Positions 35,688 through 46,965 of a stretch of 64,000 nt of DNA are shown one piece after another (the stretch's first letter is position 1; every line of letters starts with the position of its first letter). A model generated the notes under the pieces. The model searched no databases, was not told the DNA's origin, and worked only from the letters and a program-made list of their open reading frames with translations. Source of the DNA: Nitzschia sp. DOCU1 (lineage: Eukaryota; Bacillariophyta; Bacillariophyceae; Bacillariales; Bacillariaceae); contig OX595986.1 of NCBI GenBank assembly GCA_951394045.1, forward strand, positions 1,798,001 to 1,862,000, read 5' to 3'. The position numbers and the translations under genes were made by a program.

Positions 35688-36605
35688 ATGAGACAGTCAT
35701 CAATCGTTGGATTTCTGCTGGTGGAGTTGTTGCTCGTCGTCCTTGCCACTGGCTTTTTCGTCGCCCGCCCCGACGCACGACGACGACGACTCATTTCAGT
35801 GGCAACAAGCAACAGTGAAAATGGTGACCTTTCACCGTCACTACTGACCAGTACTGATGTTTTTCGAGACAATAATGTGGACAACATTCTCTACTCGGAA
35901 AATGTACTAAAGGCCGCGTCTTCCATGACTCGAGATGCTTATCCCTTGTTGGGCGTCAAATCCGTCGGTGTCGACTATGGCACGGTACGAACCGGAGTCG
36001 CGGCGACCGTCGGCTTTAATCCCAAACCATTGGAAATCTTGTCGGATTTAAATAACACGCAATTATGTCAACGCGTCGTGGAAATTTGTCGGGCCGAACA
36101 AGCCGAGCAAGTCATTGTCGGTCTGCCCTTGCACAAAAATGGTACCGAAGCCGAACAAACGAATTTGACGCGCATCTTTGCAGCCGAATTGGCGCACGCC
36201 GTGTTGTATGACTTGGGCCCCGAGTGTCCCGTGTACTTGTGGGATGAACGATACACGTCCAAAGAGGCGGCCGCTCGGGCTCACAGCAAGAATCCAGGAC
36301 GATTTTTGTATGGTACTTTGGATGCCGAAGCGGCTTGCATTATTTTGGAAAACTTTTACAATGATAATGGCGAAAAGGCGGAACGAGTACAAGTCTCTGA
36401 AGAAGCTTTGAAACTATACGAGCAAATTTTTCAACAACGAGCAGAACGGGAACAAGCCATGGTACGGGCAGCCATGGAAGAACGAGATTCTCGGTTGCAA
36501 TGGAGAAAAGAAGCCATGGAACGAGATAGATTGCTCGAAATGTCGTCCTCGGGAGAATCGTCATCTAATAGCAAAAAGAAAAAGAAAGGAAAGCGAAAGC
36601 GTTGA
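35688..36605 (+). CDS. RuvX/YqgF-family RNase H-fold protein with plastid-type leader
   Basis: A single exon of 305 residues. The leader has a strong hydrophobic core (VGFLLVELLLVVLATGFFVARP) followed by Arg-rich sequence, with Phe after the likely cleavage site, as in diatom bipartite plastid presequences. The YqgF domain covers about residues 91-230: VGVDYGTVRTGVA with Asp96, QVIVGLPLHKNG, and WDERYTSKEA, the three conserved acidic or Gly motifs. Bacterial YqgF/RuvX works in 16S rRNA 5' end processing and was proposed as a Holliday-junction resolvase. A plastid rRNA or DNA role is inferred. A basic tail (KKKKKGKRKR) follows a Glu/Arg-rich helix. Confidence 0.88.
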   Translation: MRQSSIVGFLLVELLLVVLATGFFVARPDARRRRLISVATSNSENGDLSPSLLTSTDVFRDNNVDNILYSENVLKAASSMTRDAYPLLGVKSVGVDYGTVRTGVAATVGFNPKPLEILSDLNNTQLCQRVVEICRAEQAEQVIVGLPLHKNGTEAEQTNLTRIFAAELAHAVLYDLGPECPVYLWDERYTSKEAAARAHSKNPGRFLYGTLDAEAACIILENFYNDNGEKAERVQVSEEALKLYEQIFQQRAEREQAMVRAAMEERDSRLQWRKEAMERDRLLEMSSSGESSSNSKKKKKGKRKR

Positions 36606-37429
36606 GAGGATGGGTCTGTCTTTACCGAAGAGCTGGAACTATTTTCTGTTTCAGTCTGCGTCGTCCTTGACGAGCCGGCTTGCCAGCTGTAAACAGCACG
36701 ACGACTACCACCTAACATGTCTGAAAACTACTCCCGGAGCTGTTTCCACTCTTCCCGACTTTTGGCCATCCCAGATTGCCGAGGTCTGGTTCGAGTGGAG
36801 ACACCGCTGGTTACGGTGTCACATCCACCCTAGGAAGTGGTGGCGGTTGAGCAAGGCATCTGGGGATCATTCAGGCCTGAACAATGTCGGTCTCTCGCAT
36901 TAGTGTATATACAATGTAGGACATTTGCTGTAGTAAAGATACATTTGCTTTCTGACTTTAGCGGCCATTTTAGTGCAGCAGCTCCAGTACGAATAGCGGC
37001 GCAACGCTGTACCTATTAGCTTACCTGGTGATATATGCCACTATCTACGATGTCGACCTATGATGACGGATGAAGTTGGCTGGCGCGATGCCACGCACCA
37101 CACAGAAATTTACCACCGGCATCATTTTTTGGCGCCGCCGAGACCTCGCGAGAAAAACAACTGCAACAGCCAAACGATCGCATTTGTGTCATGGGAACGG
37201 GCAACTTCGCCTTGCTGCCCCAAAATTCCCAGTAGTAAGGGTCCATTTTGACCCGAAGGCGATGCAAATTCACCAAATCGAGTCCTCATCGGCAAATTCG
37301 TTTCCCGCGCAGTCTCAATATCTTCTTCATCGATTACCAGTTTTGACAAGGCCGACTGCTACAGAGGTCGGTAACTGATTTGATCGTGGTGTCAAAGGGG
37401 TGACACAAACGCCAAAGAAGCATCATAAA
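36606..37429. other. intergenic stretch, RuvX-like gene / peptide transporter gene
   Basis: About 0.8 kb between genes on the same strand. No gene, RNA or repeat was recognised. Confidence 0.4.
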
Positions 37430-39622
37430 ATGACAGAGGAGAGCAGCAGAACAAAGCTGGTCCCTGGACTCCCGCCATCGCCCGGCAATGCTCCGAGAAA
37501 GTCACCTTCCTTAGTTGCAGGAGGGCAGCAACGGATTGACCTAACAGCCGTCTCATACGGTGGGGCGTCCCCCAAGCCGCCTCCTTCGCCTTCCACTTAC
37601 AGTCGATCGTCATCGCCCGAGTACGGGACCTCGTCGCAGCAAGATTACCCCGACGATGATCTACCCACCAATATTTCCTCTGCCGATCAGCTTTCTGCTC
37701 TTCCTGACTTTTGTCTGAGTGGGATCAAGGAGAGACCCCTGCGGCACGTCAATGAAAAGGGAGATGTCACTACTTATGCGCTACAGCCAATGTTCTATTC
37801 TGTCATTTTCATTCTCCTTGTGGAATTGCTCGAGAGGTTTGCTTTTTACGGTATACAATACACGCAAACGTCCTATCTTACAGGAGCTTACAATCACGCC
37901 TGGAATGCTGGAATGACCGCGGTGGGGGCGTCGTCCTATGTTTCGATTTCCACAGCTGTAGCCTACACAATGCCGTTTGTGGGAGCCTATCTAGCGGATG
38001 CATTGATGGGAGATTACTTTGCGATTCTCTTTGGTGCAGTCTTTCTCTATCTACCTGGGCTAGTGTTGATCTTACTCTCCACGGTCCCGTACCTCCTGGG
38101 AGATACGTTCAACAAGGCCGCCATGTCGATAGGCGTGCTGTTCTTGTGGCCCACTGGTACGGGGGTGGTCAAATCCATTGTCAATGTATTCGGCGCCAAA
38201 CAGTTTCATCCTCTCTTGCAGTCTTCATTGATTGAGTCCTACTATGTCAACTTTTACAGTACGTAAGCATCAGGCAACGGATAGTGCTCTCGCGTGGCAT
38301 CGTGCATCGTCTCACTCCGATTCGTCGACGTTTGTTGTATGTTTTCAGTGTGCATCAATATTGGAGCATTGATTGGCGGAGTGATTGTTCCCATCATGGC
38401 ACAGTCGGATGTAACCTTGGCGTATTCCTATCCTTTGGGAATGATGTGCATCGGAGTGATGTTGTTTCTGATGGGTACCAAACGCTATGTCATTTCAAAG
38501 CCTACCGGTGATCTCTTTGCGGCGAAACCAAAGAAATCCAATGAAGATGATGCTACCGCCGTTGGTTTGGGTACTGTCTTGCGTATCTCTCTTTTGATTG
38601 TTCCGTTCAATATCGCATATTCACAAATGGCGACTACCTTCATCGTGCAAGGAACGGTGATGCAAAAGGCGTTTGGATTCATTGATGCAGCGAGTATGAA
38701 CAATGCCGATGCCGTCAGCGTGTTGTTTTTCGGGTACTTGGTGGGGACGTATGGTTACCCGGCTTTGGCCAATCGAGGAATCAAAATCCCCACAACATAC
38801 AAGTTTGCTTTTGGATCGGCCCTTGGCGTTTTGGCCGTTGGATGGGCCATTTTTATGGAGTACAAAATCCGCGCTACCTATGAAGCAACGGGTGAGAAAG
38901 TAAGCATCATGTGGCAGTCCATGTCATATATTCTTATTGGAGCCGGAGAAATATTTGCAGTGTCTGCCGCCTACGAGGCCGCATTCAACGCGGCGCCCCC
39001 CGATTCTAAGGTGCTTGCAAGTGCTGTCAATTTGTTTTGCGTCGGTGGTTTGCCAAACGTGCTCTGTATCTTTCTGTATCAAGGGTGCAAGGCATGGTTT
39101 CAGAACAGTCGAGGGGGGTCCGGCATACACCGGCTCCAAGACTACGTCACCACCAAAATCGACTACTATTTTTGGGTCCTTCTGGGAATTTGCTTGTTGG
39201 GAGTGATCATGAACGTCATTCCATCTGTCAGGGATTACGTCGCATCGGTAGAAGAACAGGCTGCCGAAATGGTGAAAACGCCAGTCATGAAGCGCCCGTC
39301 GCGGCATAGTCGAAGGCCGTCAACGGATTACTCTTCAGACGAAGAGTCACCCTTGTTGCGATTGAAGAGGCACCAGGCATACTTGAAGTATGGAAGTGGT
39401 CCTGTCCTATACAAGCAAGGTTCTATGCGTGCAGGCCCATCCATGAGCCAGAAAGATGTCAACAAGAAACAAAAGAATGTCAAAAAGTCCATGCTTGGCA
39501 AGTTGTATCGAACCAAAGAAAAGCCAAAGTTCCCCAAAGTGGTGACCAATGCAGATGGCATGCCCCTGACTGCCGGGCGACTCACTGGCACGAAAGGTCT
39601 GAAACGCCAGGACAGTCTATAA
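37430..39622 (+). CDS. POT/PTR-family proton-coupled peptide transporter
   Basis: Exons 37430-38258 and 38349-39622 (90-base GT-AG intron) give 700 residues. The first 110 residues are Ser/Pro-rich and cytosolic. The family motif ELLERFAFYGI (ExxERFxxYG, proton coupling) follows in the first membrane helix, then YLADALMGDYFAILFG, which matches the second POT signature. FYMCINIGALIGG spans the splice junction and matches the conserved F-Y-x-x-IN-x-G block. About a dozen membrane segments follow, and the C-terminal 130 residues are basic and cytosolic. POT proteins import di- and tripeptides, and some plant relatives move nitrate; which applies here cannot be decided. The first ATG in good context is 37430. 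Confidence 0.92.
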
Positions 39623-39984
39623 TGCCGCAGTATACATGGGGTGGCCGGTTACGGTGTTGAGTGGCTCGATGCACTTTTGCTGCTAATACTGCTTGAGAAC
39701 CGTGTTGGCACTGGCTCGGTTCTACACGAAAAACCAGAAATTTCACAATTTTTCTCACCAAATCTAACAAATTCTAGATCTCATCATCATCACTACAATA
39801 GAAACTTTACGTCTTCAACGGCGTCGAAGCGAATGCATTCTAATCCGAGGCTCTCCAACGCCAGCTATTGGTATTGAAGTCCATCTATTCAAGGGTTATC
39901 TTGGTCTTCTCTATGGATGCGCCATGATAAAGGCAATGTACAACAGTGCAGGAGTTCGAAATAAACAGTCACATCTCATTCGTT
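39623..39984. other. convergent 3' region, peptide transporter / ATP-grasp gene
   Basis: About 0.36 kb between two stops, AT-rich, presumably both 3' UTRs. Nothing else was recognised. Confidence 0.4.
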
Positions 39985-42982
39985 CTAATACATGTCGAAT
40001 CGTTCAACGGAAATCGTACGACTGTGCTTTGGACCCACAGTCTTGTCCATCGATTGCACGGATTTTGATCCCAAAAGTCCCACTTGATTCTCGAAGGTGA
40101 ACAATTGGTTTTCGCGCTCCATCTGCCTGATTCGCTCAACGTCGGCCTCTAGAACCTTTGTGTCGTGATGCATAAGAATCACGCTTCCAATGCCAGTAAA
40201 CAAATCGATTGTATAATCAACAAAGGTGCCTGGCTTGACCCCGGTTTCCAGATAAACGAAACTTTGCAGTTGCTTGATTTCTTCAAAGCCCGGGGTCGAC
40301 CGGACAACACCCCGAGAACACGAGACAAGGATAACTTCTTGTCCGGCTGCCTTGAATGGACTGACCGGTTTGCTGGGCAACCGGGAGAATTCGGCCTTGT
40401 CCAAGTAAGCATCGACAGTGGCTTCTACTTGCGAGTAGCCACCCGTCAGGGCGCGACACAACGGGCGCCAGTTGGCATCTCCACCGTGAGCACGGCAGTT
40501 CATCTCCACCAAACAAGGTCCATCCGGCGTCATCATGACCTCTGCATGCGAAGGTCCATTCTTGAATTCCAAAGCATCAAGCACACCTCGTACGTAAGGG
40601 ATCAAAATCTTAGCCTCGGGCGATTCGCTGTCGATGGGGATACATCCAAAGTACACAAAGGCACTGCCATGCATAGGACGTTTGTCGTATACCCAGACCA
40701 TAACTGCCTTGTGCTCGCCATCACGAGAGACGTGGTCGACCACATACTCCTTTCCGCGCAAGAATTCCTGGCAGAGAACTGCGGGGCAATCTCCGCCGTT
40801 GACCATTTGACTTTGCATGAGGACATCAAAGTGTTCCTTTGCCTCGTCGAATGTGTGGCAGAGCTTGACACCGTCGGATCCTGCAGACTCCACGGGCTTG
40901 AGAACGAGGGGAAATGGCTCGTTTCGAAGAAAGTGTTCCACCTCCGAAAACTTGACTCCGGCTGCCTGGCGGACGGAGCGAAGACCGTGCTTCTTGATAA
41001 GCTCCTGCTGGAGCTTTTTGTCTCTTCTGTTTGGAATAGAGGTTCCATTCGTTCGAACGTTCATTTTCTCAGAGAGGGCGTCGGCAAGATCTACTCCAGC
41101 CTCTCCACCAGCAATGCAAGCGACTACTCGAAGCTGCCCAGCTGCCAAGTAAACAGCCTTCATAGTCTCATCGAGCGATTCCGCTTCTTCGACCTCACAT
41201 TTATAGTTGAGTGTGCCGCAACTCATGGGAACGTGAGTCTTCATTTCAGGTGCAAACCCACGAGTCCAGAGGGCAATGCAGCTGAAACCACGCTTCATGA
41301 TTTCCGCTGCGATGACGGCACCAGTCGAGTATGGATCTACAATGATGACGGCCTCCTTTGAGCTGTCGACTGTAGTCATCCTCTTTACGAGGGGACCACG
41401 AAGCTCAGGTCGATCATTCGACATGTGACGGATAAGTGAAGGACCGTCGGAGGAAAATACTCTCATGTGGCGCGGAGGCTTGCCACTCTTTGTCTTGCCA
41501 CCAGCAACTTGTCCAAGGATAACCGCTTCGGCATGGGGTCGTTTCAGGTTCTCCAGCTTCGTCTCGTAAACGAAAAGGCCATTGATGGTTTCCATGTAAC
41601 GAATGAAGTCAATATCTCGCTTGACAACTTCTTCGTCCTTGTGCATGATAATGACACTTCCAATGCCGGTCAACAGATCGATCGTGTGGTCGACTTCGGA
41701 TCCCGGTTTGATGCCCGTCTCCAGGCAAACGAACGAAGGCAGCTGCTTGATGACATCGTAACCAGGCGTGCTCTTGACCGTTCCACGCGAGAACGACACC
41801 AGAATTACCTCCTGTCCAGATGCTTTAAATGGTGTGCATGGAACATCTGGAAGTTTCTTGAAGGCTGCGGGGTCCAGGAATGCATCGGCTGTGGCCTCGA
41901 CTTGAGAATAACCTCCCGTCAAAGCTCGACCCAGTGGACGCCAGTTTCCATCTCCTCCGTGGGCGCGGCAATTCATTTCCACCAAACAGGGGCCGTCTTC
42001 GGTCATCATGACTTCTGCGTGGGTGGGACCATGCTTGATCTCCAAGGCGTCAAGAACGCGTCGGGTGTACGCGATTAGAATTTTGGCCTCAGGCGACGAA
42101 ATGTCGACAGGCTGCATTCCAAAGTAGACAAATGCAGCTCCATTGGCATGACTGGGGGCGTCAAAAAGAAAAGAAATTATGCGTGAGTTTTCCAGTGTTA
42201 CAATTCAAGGTCACCATATGATGTTTTCGTCGTCAGTTCATTCCTTACCGCTTGTCGTACACCCAGACCATCATTGTCTTGTGAACGCCATCGCGTGAGA
42301 CATGATCGATGACATATTCCTTTCCTTTCAAGAATTCCTGGCAGAGAACAGCCGGGCACTCTCCTCCGTTGACCATTTGACTTTGCATCAGAAGTTCAAA
42401 GTGCTCTTTTGCTTCCTCGTAGGTATAGCACAACTTGACTCCGTCGGATCCAGCCGACTCGACTGGTTTGAGAACGACGGGGTAAGGTTCCGTTTTCAGA
42501 AAATGCTCCACATCCTCGAATTTGTCACTGCCGGCCTGTCGAACGGACCGAAGGCCGATCTTCTTGCATAATTCTTGTTGGAGTTTCTTGTCTCGGCGAT
42601 TCGGAATTTGCGTGCCGTTGCTGAGGAGGCCAAGATGCTCCGAAAAGACATCGGCAAAGTCAACCCCGGCTTCACCTCCCGCCAAGCAGGCCACAACTTC
42701 ATGCCCCCCAGCCGCTTGCTTGAGTGCCTTCTCTGTCTCCTCTACAGTATCTGCTTGATCGAATTCCGCAAAGTACTCCATGTGTCCACAGCTAGTTGGA
42801 ATATGGGTCTTCATTTCTTCCGAGAATCCCTTGGTCCACAATGCGATGAGCAAGTAGCCACGCTTTGCCATTTCTTGCCCGACGACGCATCCTGTGGAGT
42901 AAGGGTCGACGAGGACGACCGCCTTTTTCTTTGCCAAGTACGAAGACTCTGGAATGCTTTCGGTCATGCTTTGAGGAGGCAT
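39985..42982 (-). CDS. protein with two tandem ATP-grasp ligase modules
   Basis: Exons 42982-42249 and 42151-39985 (97-base intron inside module 1) give 966 residues. Two homologous modules of roughly 430 residues start near residues 18 and 510. Each begins VDPYSTG and carries, in order, IALWT(K/R)GF, a VAC(L/I)AGGEAGVD segment, PNRRDKKLQQEL, the ATP-grasp core VLKPVESAGSDGVKLC, LCQEFL(K/R)GKEYV, and the metal site LVEMNCRAHGGD. The fold is that of carboxylate-amine ligases such as L-amino-acid ligases and carnosine synthase, which use ATP to join a carboxylate to an amine. Both modules keep the core motifs and so may both be active. The substrate is unknown. The intron is present only in module 1. 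I took MPPQSMTES as the start. Confidence 0.85.
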
Positions 42983-43760
42983 TGTGTTCGGGTTCTCGTG
43001 AGGATCTTCTAAAGCGATAAATCCAAAGATGTGATCCAATAAAACCAATAAGTGATTCTACAAAGCTTTGTGTTGTCCTCTGGCAGAGAAATACAACGCA
43101 GGGTCGTTTATTGAATGCTTGCTTGCTTTGTTTTGTGATGACAAAGTTATGCCAGATACCGAAAAAGTGGGAATTGCAAAATGACGGTCGTTCGCGTGGC
43201 GAGAATATACAGAGTGGAAGAGATCGATGGACGGATATCATAGATGCTACTCTAGTTTTGGTCGGAGGCGGTGCGGCATCGGCCGATCGTGCTGTCGTTG
43301 TGCAGCCAATCAAAGACTGAAAGTTCACAACACGAGAAATTTAGTGTCTTACAACGGTCCTGCGACGATTGATCAGCCAATCAAACAGGGAGAAATATAG
43401 GCGAACTCATAAACAACAACTCCTCAGAAAGGGCAGAATGAGGCGAAGGAGAAGGTGCGTGTCCGTCAAATCACTGGACCACGGATGCCGCGGGCCTGCT
43501 TCACTTTCCGATCACTCAAGAGTAACATGGGAAGTGAAACAACTCCGACTGGAGAAGCTTCGCCCTTCGCCAATACGGTTGCGGGCACTGAATTTGCATC
43601 CGAGCGACCACACAATCTTCCGGATGGCTGAAAAACGACGGTCACGGTGTCGAAAGATACACACCAACAGGCCAAGAAGAGAAGTAGCAACTAAACAAAC
43701 CTCACCACATCACCACCATTGGCATCACAAACAGGAAAACAGTGAAAGAATTGTATCAAC
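42983..43760. other. divergent promoter region, ATP-grasp gene / SLC35-like gene
   Basis: About 0.78 kb. It contains two identical CCAAT-box-like words (listed separately). Short frames on both strands show no domain. Confidence 0.4.
43303..43385 (+). promoter_or_regulatory. two identical CCAAT-containing 12-mers
   Basis: CAGCCAATCAAA occurs at 43303-43314 and 43374-43385, same strand, 71 bases apart, between divergent genes. CCAAT boxes bind NF-Y in many eukaryotes. Use here is inferred. Confidence 0.35.
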
Positions 43761-45348
43761 ATGGGAGGAGGAAACGACGCCACGAAAGGATGCGGCTTGA
43801 CCGAGCTGCTCGTTTTCATCGCAGCCATTGTGTCAGGAACTGCCTGTTCGATTTGTAAGTGCAGATTTTTTGCCCCGCGTCGTCGGGCTCGGTCCTAGAT
43901 TTTTTTCTCATTTGTCTGTTGTGCACTTTATCCATTCGCAGGTTCCAAGACAATGATGGAGCTCAAGGGAGAGGGGATAACAGGCGAAATTGAAGTCTTT
44001 CGCAAACCGATTTTCCAGACATTTGGAATGTTTGTAGGAATGGTCTTTGGACTCGTCATGCATATAATTGTCATATACTTCAAGATCCCCTTTCCTGGGT
44101 ACGTGCACTATAGTGAAGAAGAAACACCCAATAGTGGCAGTAAAGAAAAGAGCTCGTCGGTGCCAAGGGAAACGGATGCTTTGATCGCCAAGAATGGCAA
44201 CGAAGAAAAACCTGCCACCACCCAGTCCCTGCCGGTGTGGATGTACTTTTTCTTGGCCATCCCATCTGTCTTTGATCTTGGAGCTACTGCTCTCTGTATG
44301 ATGGGTTTACAATATATCGATGTGTCGATCTACCAGCTTCTTCGTGGGTCGGGTATTATTTTTGTTGCCTTGATGAAACAGCACGTCCTGGGAGATTCGT
44401 TGTATACTTTCCAATGGGTCGGCGTGTTTTGGAACGTCATTAGTGTGATTCTCGTCGGTGGGACGGCTATTCTCAATGAGAGCTCCAAGGGGGATGATGA
44501 AGATGAGAATGCGCCTCAAGGTCAAGCTTTGTTGGGAGTTTTGTTGGTCATGGCCGGCGCCGTCGTCCAGGCCATGCAGTTTGTTTTCGAAGAAAAGGTC
44601 ATGACGATGGATATTCCATCCCCTCCGCTTCTCCTCATCGGAATGGAAGGACTATGGGGCACCATCTTGTGTGTTTTGTTTGTCTATCCTCTGGCGTATT
44701 ATCTTCCTGGGGACGACCATGGATCCTACGAAGATTTCTACAATACCATCCACATGTTCACACACTCCCCTGTGATCCAATACGCGTTTGTCGTTTACTT
44801 TTTTGGTAAGTTGCTCCCATGTCCTCGGCCTGTTACAAGTCCCTTTTGCAATTCTTTCCTCACGCCATTTAATCGTTGGATGTACAGCCATTTTCCTGTA
44901 CAATTTCTTTGCCGTGTTGGTAACGTTCTTGCTGAGCAGTATATGGCACGCTATCCTTGACAACTTCCGTCCAATCACTGTATGGGTAACGGATCTTTTC
45001 ATCTTTTACGTCATTACTTCTTCCGGAGACTACGGAGAGCCATGGACGAAATGGAGTTGGGTCCAAGTTGGTGGTATGTTTGTCCTCTTGTACGGAACGG
45101 CAGTGTACAATGCACCGAACCCTGGTTCAGTGAAATTGGAGGGAGAGTGGTATTCTTTTGGATTGAATTATTCTGATGAGTACAAGTCAATCGAGGCCGA
45201 GGAGGAGGAGCATGAAATGGATGCAGAATGGCAAGAACGAATGTCAACCTTCAAGAAACGAACAGAGTCCTCCTTTTATGGCGACCACTCGCCCCACATT
45301 TCCGTTCACACGCAAGCACTTCGCGGGCTTGCTGCGGCGAAAGTATAA
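43761..45348 (+). CDS. SLC35F6-like drug/metabolite-superfamily transporter
   Basis: Exons 43761-43854, 43942-44805 and 44888-45348 give 472 residues with about ten membrane segments. The first helix is interrupted by intron 1 after TACSI. Matches to the SLC35F6 pattern include KTMMELKGEGI, FRKPIFQTFGMFVGM, the YIDVSIYQLLRGSGIIF helix, MQFVFEEKVM, GMEGLWGTILC, and VTDLFIFYVI...GGMFVLLYGTAVYNAP near the end. A hydrophilic acidic loop lies at about residues 85-120 and a charged tail after the last helix. Human SLC35F6 is an endomembrane or mitochondrial protein with unclear substrate; SLC35 relatives carry nucleotide sugars. Both introns are GT-AG and keep frame. Confidence 0.88.
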
Positions 45349-45820
45349 TTCATGCGCTGTCTACTACCTAGTTTGCTAAGTATCGAATTCCTTCTTTCGG
45401 AGACTAACAGTTCTACCGCCTGTTGAATTCTAGTAGACTACGATGCCGGAACTAATGAAATGAATATGTGTAGCGCTCCAGGAATTGGCCATTTGTAAGA
45501 AGTTGCCTTAGCTTTGTTATCTTCAATGGGACGCAGGTTCAGAAGGTGACAATGCATTCACTAATGGCCGCCCGGTTCCGAAAGGAACGAGAACAAATAA
45601 ATTGGTGCCGGTTATGGTAGTTTTCTTGGTACGCCTATGACGCTAAAGACAGGTTCAAAGTAGTCGACAGATGGATCTCGTACAAATTGTCCGTGGTGTG
45701 ATTCGTCGGCACTACTAAAATGGGCACCCGTGTGGGACAGTGCTTCTGCCATCCTCTTGAGTAGGAACGGCGGGGGAAATATGTTTACAGCCAGCAAGAA
45801 TTAAGCGGATGTCTGAAGAC
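45349..45820. other. convergent 3' region, SLC35-like gene / Sec14-like gene
   Basis: About 0.47 kb between stops. No gene or repeat stands out. Confidence 0.4.
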
Positions 45821-46965
45821 CTAGCTCGTCTCCTTCTCCTGCCGTATTCGAATCCACTTTAAGTGGTTATCAAGTGTGAGGCAGCCATCTTTGCTAAGAG
45901 GAAGATCAAGATGATTGATCCCCATTAGCCTTAAGCTGTAGTTGCATTCCTGATGAGTGCCTGCCAAGACGCCGGTATGGATTGGTAAGATAAAAGGAAA
46001 GGTATGATGACTACCCGCACTTTGCTCCTGCAATGTCATCCTTACCATGAAACACACGAAAACGCACTCTCAAGAAGGAGCTCATCATGTGCACTGCAGC
46101 GTCATAGATTGGTGTAAATACAGGGCTAGTGTAACAACAGTAAAGTGCGAGGACTCGAATTGGTACTGCATTCACAATGCTGACAACTTGTCGGATCATT
46201 TCGAAGTCACTAGACCATCCAACCACATCCCCAACAGAATATCCCACGCCTACAATGCCTTGGCGCTGAATGCTGTCGTCCTCAGCAAGAGTAGCAAACA
46301 TGTACCAAAAGGCTCGTAGCTGCACAAAAAAGAGAGCGAGAAGAAGATCAGCATCGAGATCGTACGTTCACGCCTAGCAACGAAGTCCAGCTTACCATGT
46401 TTTCTCGGCTCTTGTATCTCCAGTTGATTTGCCGGCTGAACATGATTCTCCTTTGGAATTGATCAGGGTTTGGAAGAATCTGAATCCCACCTGATTGCAA
46501 CGACTCCATGTCATCTTGATTCAGGTCTTTCAGGGTGATGTCCCTCACTAACTTATCTGGCCCAAAGAGCTCCAGCTTATATTCAAAGTACCGCACAAGC
46601 CGACGAGCACTCTTCTCCGCATCAAAATTTTCGGCCCGCAACATCATAAGCCGGAACTTCTCCGCGTATTTCGGGGACAGGCTGCGCGCCATGTCAAGAG
46701 CTTCTTTCTCCTTGATGTCTGACAGCGTTGCCTCTAACTCTCGAAAACATTTGATCACAAAAGCTGGCTCTTCCGTGTTGATATCTTGGGCTCCGCCCAC
46801 ATCCGAGAAGACGGTGATGCGTTCATCCATTGACATTTCCACCAACTCCCTATCAATGCGTTCGTGTCCAGGGTTACAAATGAGTCTACTCCACATGTCA
46901 ACGGCATGTTGACCGGATTCATTTTCGTTGTTCATGTCTTCGAAAATTGATTTACGATTGACCAT
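45821..46965 (-). CDS. Sec14/CRAL-TRIO-like protein of a diatom-expanded family
   Basis: Exons are 46965-46396, 46319-46046 and 45960-45821, giving 327 residues. The N-terminal helical part includes MLRAENFDAEKSARRLVRYFEYKLELFG, the CRAL-TRIO N-type lead, then ITLKDLNQDDMESLQSGGIQILP. Exon 2 starts LRAFWYMFATLAEDDSIQRQGIVGVGY, matching the core lipid-binding fold, and exon 3 GTHQECNYSLRLMGI...LPL resembles the closing motif of the family. Sec14-like proteins move or sense lipids such as phosphoinositides between membranes. The assignment rests on the arrangement of these blocks and my memory of similar diatom proteins. Reading exon 2 through would stop early, so the third exon matters. Confidence 0.65.

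Noticed and set aside
35248..35778. 176-codon minus-strand open frame
   Set aside because: It covers the hairpin and overlaps the RuvX-like start antisense. Its composition is like random translation.
40165..41361. 398-codon plus-strand open frame
   Set aside because: It lies antisense inside the second ATP-grasp module, whose motifs are clear. Long antisense frames are common opposite GC-rich codons.
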